In this document: positions 62,301-64,000 of the stretch, in pieces
Layout of the letters: the number at the start of each line of letters is the position of its first letter
How positions within the stretch are numbered: the stretch's first letter is position 1
Origin: Bacteroidales bacterium
GTDB lineage: Bacteria > Bacteroidota > Bacteroidia > Bacteroidales > UBA3824
NCBI GenBank assembly: GCA_016293845.1
Contig: JAEDDH010000004.1
Coordinates: forward strand, 1-64,000
Direction of reading: 5' to 3'
Length of the DNA stretch: 64,000 nucleotides
Made by a program: the position numbers and the translations under genes
The notes under the pieces: generated by a model
What the model was told of the DNA's origin: nothing
Seen by the model: the letters and a program-made list of their open reading frames with translations, nothing else
The model's database searches: none

Positions 62301-64000
62301 ACCTAATTCTGGTTGAGTTTCAAAATTTTTAAAAATTATCTTTCCAATATTATCAATAGCGGAATATACCTTAACAAAGGTGTATCCTTCGATAATGCAA
62401 ATATCACCTGCTTGAGGTGTTGCGGGGGTGATTGTTCCAAAAATATTCCAACTATTGGAATAAAAATTAATTTCCTTTTGTTTCGAACTACCTTCTGGCT
62501 GCGTAACAATCAATATTCGCATTCCTTCTGAATTGGCCTTTAAACCAGCAGTATAGTCTCCAGATTTTAACGATGGGCTGTCGGTACAATTGTTATAAGT
62601 AATTAATGTAGAATTTTTAATACGATGAACCGTTTTTGTAATAGGATTAGGATATATTAGTTTTGGTTCTTTACCTTTAACTCTACTGCTTTCTGATTCA
62701 GTTCCGTAATTGTCACCTTGTTTGGTATAAATGGTTTCAGAGTGGCCATCATTATATTCATAAGAATATACTTCGTCAGAAGACCAGGTATAATCATAAT
62801 AATTAGTTCCCAAAAAAGAAATTCTATATGAAGCACTTGAGCAAAAATACGATTGATAAGTAGTTACATTTCCTCCATGAGTAGTTTCATCATACTCCAA
62901 AGTCTCTGTAACACGACTATTATCGTTAGAGGTTGTCCAATTATCAAAAAGAGCTAAAGTTGAGTACTTATTATTTACAGCACCATTAGTATAACCAAAT
63001 TGTAATGCAAATATGCAACTATTATTCTCCTCTGTTTTCACTTTCCAATAACAAGGTAAATTATCTCCCTTATCCGTTTTCAAACACGGATGTTGTTTGC
63101 CTACTGCACCTATTGTTATATATTCTGCATTAAATGTAACATCTCCATTTTTTGCGGTGATATAAGCCGGAGCGTAATAAGAGCTTGTACCAATATGCCA
63201 AGTGGCTACAGTAGCATCCTTTGCAACATTTACTTTTTCTGGTACATACAAACACAATCCAGCCGAAGCCTTATCGCCGTTGTTTACAAAATAATGGTCG
63301 GGACCTCCATTTGTAACCTCGTGCAATTTTATTACATGCGCATTAAGGTAGCATTTACCTTTATTAAAGGTGTATGTGTTAGCTGTAATGTTGCTGCCGA
63401 GGTTTACGGTGGTTACGTTTTGTACTATAGTGCCGTATTCGCCAGTGCCAGAGATTATCTTGTTGTCACCGTTGAAATTGAGCGTACCAATCATTTCGCC
63501 ATTGTTTATCACGTTGCCCGAAACGGTTATGCTGTTTGCTCCAGTGTTGAGTATGCCCGAAGCAATCTCCAAGTCTTTATTATCAGCAAGAGTTACATCA
63601 TTGTTGAGTATTACCGATTTACCTACGCTCTTGTCGATTTTCAAGGCAGTGGGTTTAAAAGAAGCCGGCAAAGAAACGGTAGCATCTATATCACCGTTAA
63701 GAGTTATAAGCGATCTGTCTTGGAAATTAAAACTTGCACCTGTGCCAACAGTGAAGTTGCCGCCAACAGTAAGGTTTTTTGCAGAGCCGTTGAGCCCTAC
63801 TGAAACATTGCTGGCAACGGTAAGGTGACGGAGCACTTTAAGGTCTTGGTTAAAATTGATATTTTGATTAATTGTAAGATCCCAGAAATCTTTTTTGGTA
63901 CTAATATTAGCACCGTCTTTATTAATAATAGTGTGTCCGCCAGATATAGCACCGAGAGTGGTGTTAACTGTTAAATTCTGCACATACATAGTGCCGCCCT
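56346..64000 (-). CDS. Giant T9SS-secreted surface protein (5' end beyond window)
   Basis: At least 2550 residues are present; the frame is still open at the right edge (GGT precedes MYVQNLTVN), so the true N-terminus is outside. The N-terminal two-thirds is a long series of beta-helix/adhesin-like rungs (LTVGGNFTVG, NLTVNTTLGA, ITLNGD types). At least three W-x-x-x-x-W modules follow (NSWNIFGT, NGDWNDPSTW, EDNDWFNVENW). Near the C-terminus come an (E-P)n linker and a type A T9SS sorting domain with VYPVPSNGLVNVEL, VQMILVNSSGRVI, GVYILRLST and a terminal KRIIIQ. The signal removes the C-terminal domain and attaches the rest to the surface. The role is probably adhesion. Confidence 0.88.
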   Translation of the reverse strand, partial: GGTMYVQNLTVNTTLGAISGGHTIINKDGANISTKKDFWDLTINQNINFNQDLKVLRHLTVASNVSVGLNGSAKNLTVGGNFTVGTGASFNFQDRSLITLNGDIDATVSLPASFKPTALKIDKSVGKSVILNNDVTLADNKDLEIASGILNTGANSITVSGNVINNGEMIGTLNFNGDNKIISGTGEYGTIVQNVTTVNLGSNITANTYTFNKGKCYLNAHVIKLHEVTNGGPDHYFVNNGDKASAGLCLYVPEKVNVAKDATVATWHIGTSSYYAPAYITAKNGDVTFNAEYITIGAVGKQHPCLKTDKGDNLPCYWKVKTEENNSCIFALQFGYTNGAVNNKYSTLALFDNWTTSNDNSRVTETLEYDETTHGGNVTTYQSYFCSSASYRISFLGTNYYDYTWSSDEVYSYEYNDGHSETIYTKQGDNYGTESESSRVKGKEPKLIYPNPITKTVHRIKNSTLITYNNCTDSPSLKSGDYTAGLKANSEGMRILIVTQPEGSSKQKEINFYSNSWNIFGTITPATPQAGDICIIEGYTFVKVYSAIDNIGKIIFKNFETQPELGRLRIYVTGSKVGAISGIGEIQFMKDGVFDLEADCSEFDANDDSFYHFSPSSTNYTFHLEHDGDFPNVTFEHNNDQDATFTYDRELHVRNILNLMGSSSLKLNGYDVTCGSLSLGGYGGGNIIFTAGKTDTLITNDVDFDFKHDVSVSGNNRFGDKLVTIDGTSQDNKGGNRLVITGNIVNKEQEDASLKVGFDLYNDDNYVTLEFAGDQNDSVEVTTTNFLFNVKQMVINKEPGSSIKLSDVKVNFNDALAGDSTDKKTLVMKSGEVIFDVNGQKVPLSTGGQDFVIPEGATLTANKGVTLNVTDECTGITLGGVLNLNDGAVLDDKGHFYYLETDQTELNIAHATFNVGTDLCPKPSTSGVLHWNITSSDASIVVGGGSCNNAVSNSQVDITSRSTLNFVNGTKVYFKSGTSTEFVMNAYKTDAKIAGSTFYFDNGQFNITANTPMPNMILGNSSATAMGIKDVELTVLGSLTVKDKSIFNSNNWKMNLNGDFTVDGTFEAGNNEVVFCGEAQQNVTTKDNQNFYNVSITNTSANGVVFNNNSIIKNVLSIGESATLTGNGAITVQTTYTNANGAYKGNGGITLNSGNTKEISVMATGTTSKLNIDNGLYGVKVTNFNGQNLTVTDNLIITSGILNMATTTLTLDKNVATVEGSDFNKDKMITFTSTECGIQKIFSGNESYVLLPIGVPGKYTPAKISQITINEGASFTIIPVNDYHPTIANYTACPSWLTAGPKQNALQYYWRILSNGTTNFAGQIEFNNHHIDDNNTDYHAANKVPGENHYVSARLLLGKTKWDRTQMMEDTYDRGSIIFRTNDLLFPMNNDDNITGDYTAGLVDEDGKGALPGKILVYVSVKNGDWNDPSTWEYAQLDGDGELVRDNFGDIVTTQKTTDENGNEVSVPGNGPDPTAIVYVLHNVDISENVKYCYFVHLDQHTKLPDPGLLNLGDTKGHIFCMIAGKGRLVTTSGSLPKSNYTKFVKAETGGTIEFAGDGDYQYPINRNTFNNVEFTGTGKRELNSDVLIANGNFTAHGDDNLTIENQYGATWNIYGDFIYNKGKFVLPTEGIVSIIKMCGSKHQRFRHDDGFDPGTLNVNILEIENSSLKGVTVEFPINIVQHLKFYKGVLNTNYEHPLTIDNAFEDHESTVQGYNKDRFVNGPLTKKILTSGSWTFPVGSHLNNASEQDNRLGHFTVYNYNPGDNSGKGYVTVRYLYMPHEYCGNPEKYDEGILSVDRSEYWEVTPKTTTQNANATFGLTLRWDEINLISDDATSLQNVCITNYINDKWRKIDANPTPITALTGNVKSVPASMSHTPGTQYIYTLAHTGTISFDWTGKEDNDWFNVENWSGHKVPKKSDVVMIGLVSTSNYPIIKEGESAEAKFIKLTNNASLTIQSRGALTVFADVLVSNGSTLTLKAPSVSIDNKHSIPPSGSLIYYGSYSGKVTFERYVRNLIFERMAIPVTGFNKNIIVHPAYDIFYYNEAINLDGDKKYYHYSGNQSSDVNPSILKHAWELFKNPDVNNIDSAYLLCSYEGRDRAFSFTGNPMPKIGSGYSRTVDFTANDLIENGENEAVINGLDGWNFIPNPFLSAVDINLMEFINVDQTVYVHDNVSNKSFCYQKHASEASGVVDPNYDPSIIAAGQSFFVHATPNAAGRKGVVSFPQNCLIHGNERTLLKSGTSGNNSVDKIVFNTSGNGGIFQSVVYFRDDATSGFDSDYDAYLQESKDAGILNFYSVGPNFFERLMVNGMPTSVKDGGEIPLGYTTSTAGTYTLYVKKFTVNNAKVYLFDAENNTTTELAEGFATKIDVAKGTNNSRFKLVFELLPDPDPEPEPEPEPEPEPEPEPEVVDSVVIGNIEVIVPEVNQNDNGELIIGGDEVNEPVAPEPVAPEPDDNDNYGFEPIVPTIVESVDVKVYPVPSNGLVNVELGSLLDETGSVQMILVNSSGRVIITKTVYDDTIHLDFSHRAGVYILRLSTPSKTVVKRIIIQ
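56776..56838. repeat. Hexanucleotide repeat coding for the Glu-Pro linker
   Basis: Degenerate GGCTCG/GGTTCG hexamers run for about 63 bases and encode alternating Glu and Pro on the minus strand, preceded in the protein by PDPDPEP. Replication slippage here would change linker length by whole Glu-Pro units without a frameshift. Confidence 0.75.

Noticed and set aside
1..64000. tRNA, rRNA, transposase or integrase genes
   Set aside because: None was recognised on either strand; the only structured RNA that I can name is the SRP RNA.

Overview
The window looks like a chromosomal segment of a Bacteroidota member, most likely of the order Bacteroidales. The evidence is: repeated matches to the Bacteroidota promoter pattern (TTTG, about 20 bases, TAnnTTTG); a short primary sigma factor of about 285 residues; several Bacteroidota-only families (DUF4301, DUF4199, PorP/SprF, GldJ-like); and a giant surface protein ending in a type IX secretion (T9SS) sorting domain. 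Most genes use C-ending codons heavily. The first 1.4 kb is visibly more A+T rich and looks like foreign or decaying accessory DNA. No tRNA, rRNA, CRISPR array or transposase was seen.

Layout. 1-1.4 kb: the end of a possible surface or effector protein, a gene broken by a frameshift and a stop, and a small thioredoxin-like membrane protein. 1.7-9.4 kb: a mostly co-directional housekeeping run (murB, YitT, ung, YigZ, a thioredoxin-like protein, Nif3-like, zinc-ribbon coiled coil, lipoprotein, methyltransferase, rhomboid). 9.5-16.4 kb: a candidate small RNA, DUF4301, an amidohydrolase homologue that has lost its metal ligands, lpxK overlapping a purine nucleoside phosphorylase, a LuxE-like protein and PspA. 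16.5-26.6 kb: a PorE-like OmpA/PD40 protein with an unknown partner, a propeller sensor with a PP2C phosphatase, an M18 peptidase and an amidase. 26.7-34.2 kb: a topoisomerase IV A subunit and the primary sigma factor (divergent), ApbE, CheW, the small SRP RNA, argH and argR. 34.5-44.6 kb: acyl-CoA ligase, lipoproteins, DUF4199 plus glycosyltransferase, a chemoreceptor-like coiled-coil protein, CbpA-type DnaJ, a MacB-type ABC pair and an ACP phosphodiesterase. 44.6-53.4 kb: T9SS/gliding proteins (PorP/SprF, GldJ-like), a LysE-like exporter, an ECF sigma factor, a ROK kinase, two paralogous single-pass proteins with DUF2135-like domains, and an OmpA gene ruined by an internal deletion. 53.4-64 kb: alaS and the giant T9SS cargo gene, which runs off the right edge.

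Themes. Envelope biology dominates: peptidoglycan (murB, amidase, OmpA proteins), lipid A (lpxK), T9SS parts (PorP, GldJ-like, PorE-like) and a T9SS cargo. The most promising unexplained elements are the DUF4301 plus dead-amidohydrolase pair, the paralogous DUF2135 anchor proteins next to a freshly broken OmpA gene, the coiled-coil protein with chemoreceptor-like motifs, and the 16.5-20.7 kb OmpA/unknown operon. All function calls come from reading the translated sequence and from memory of the families; no database search was run.
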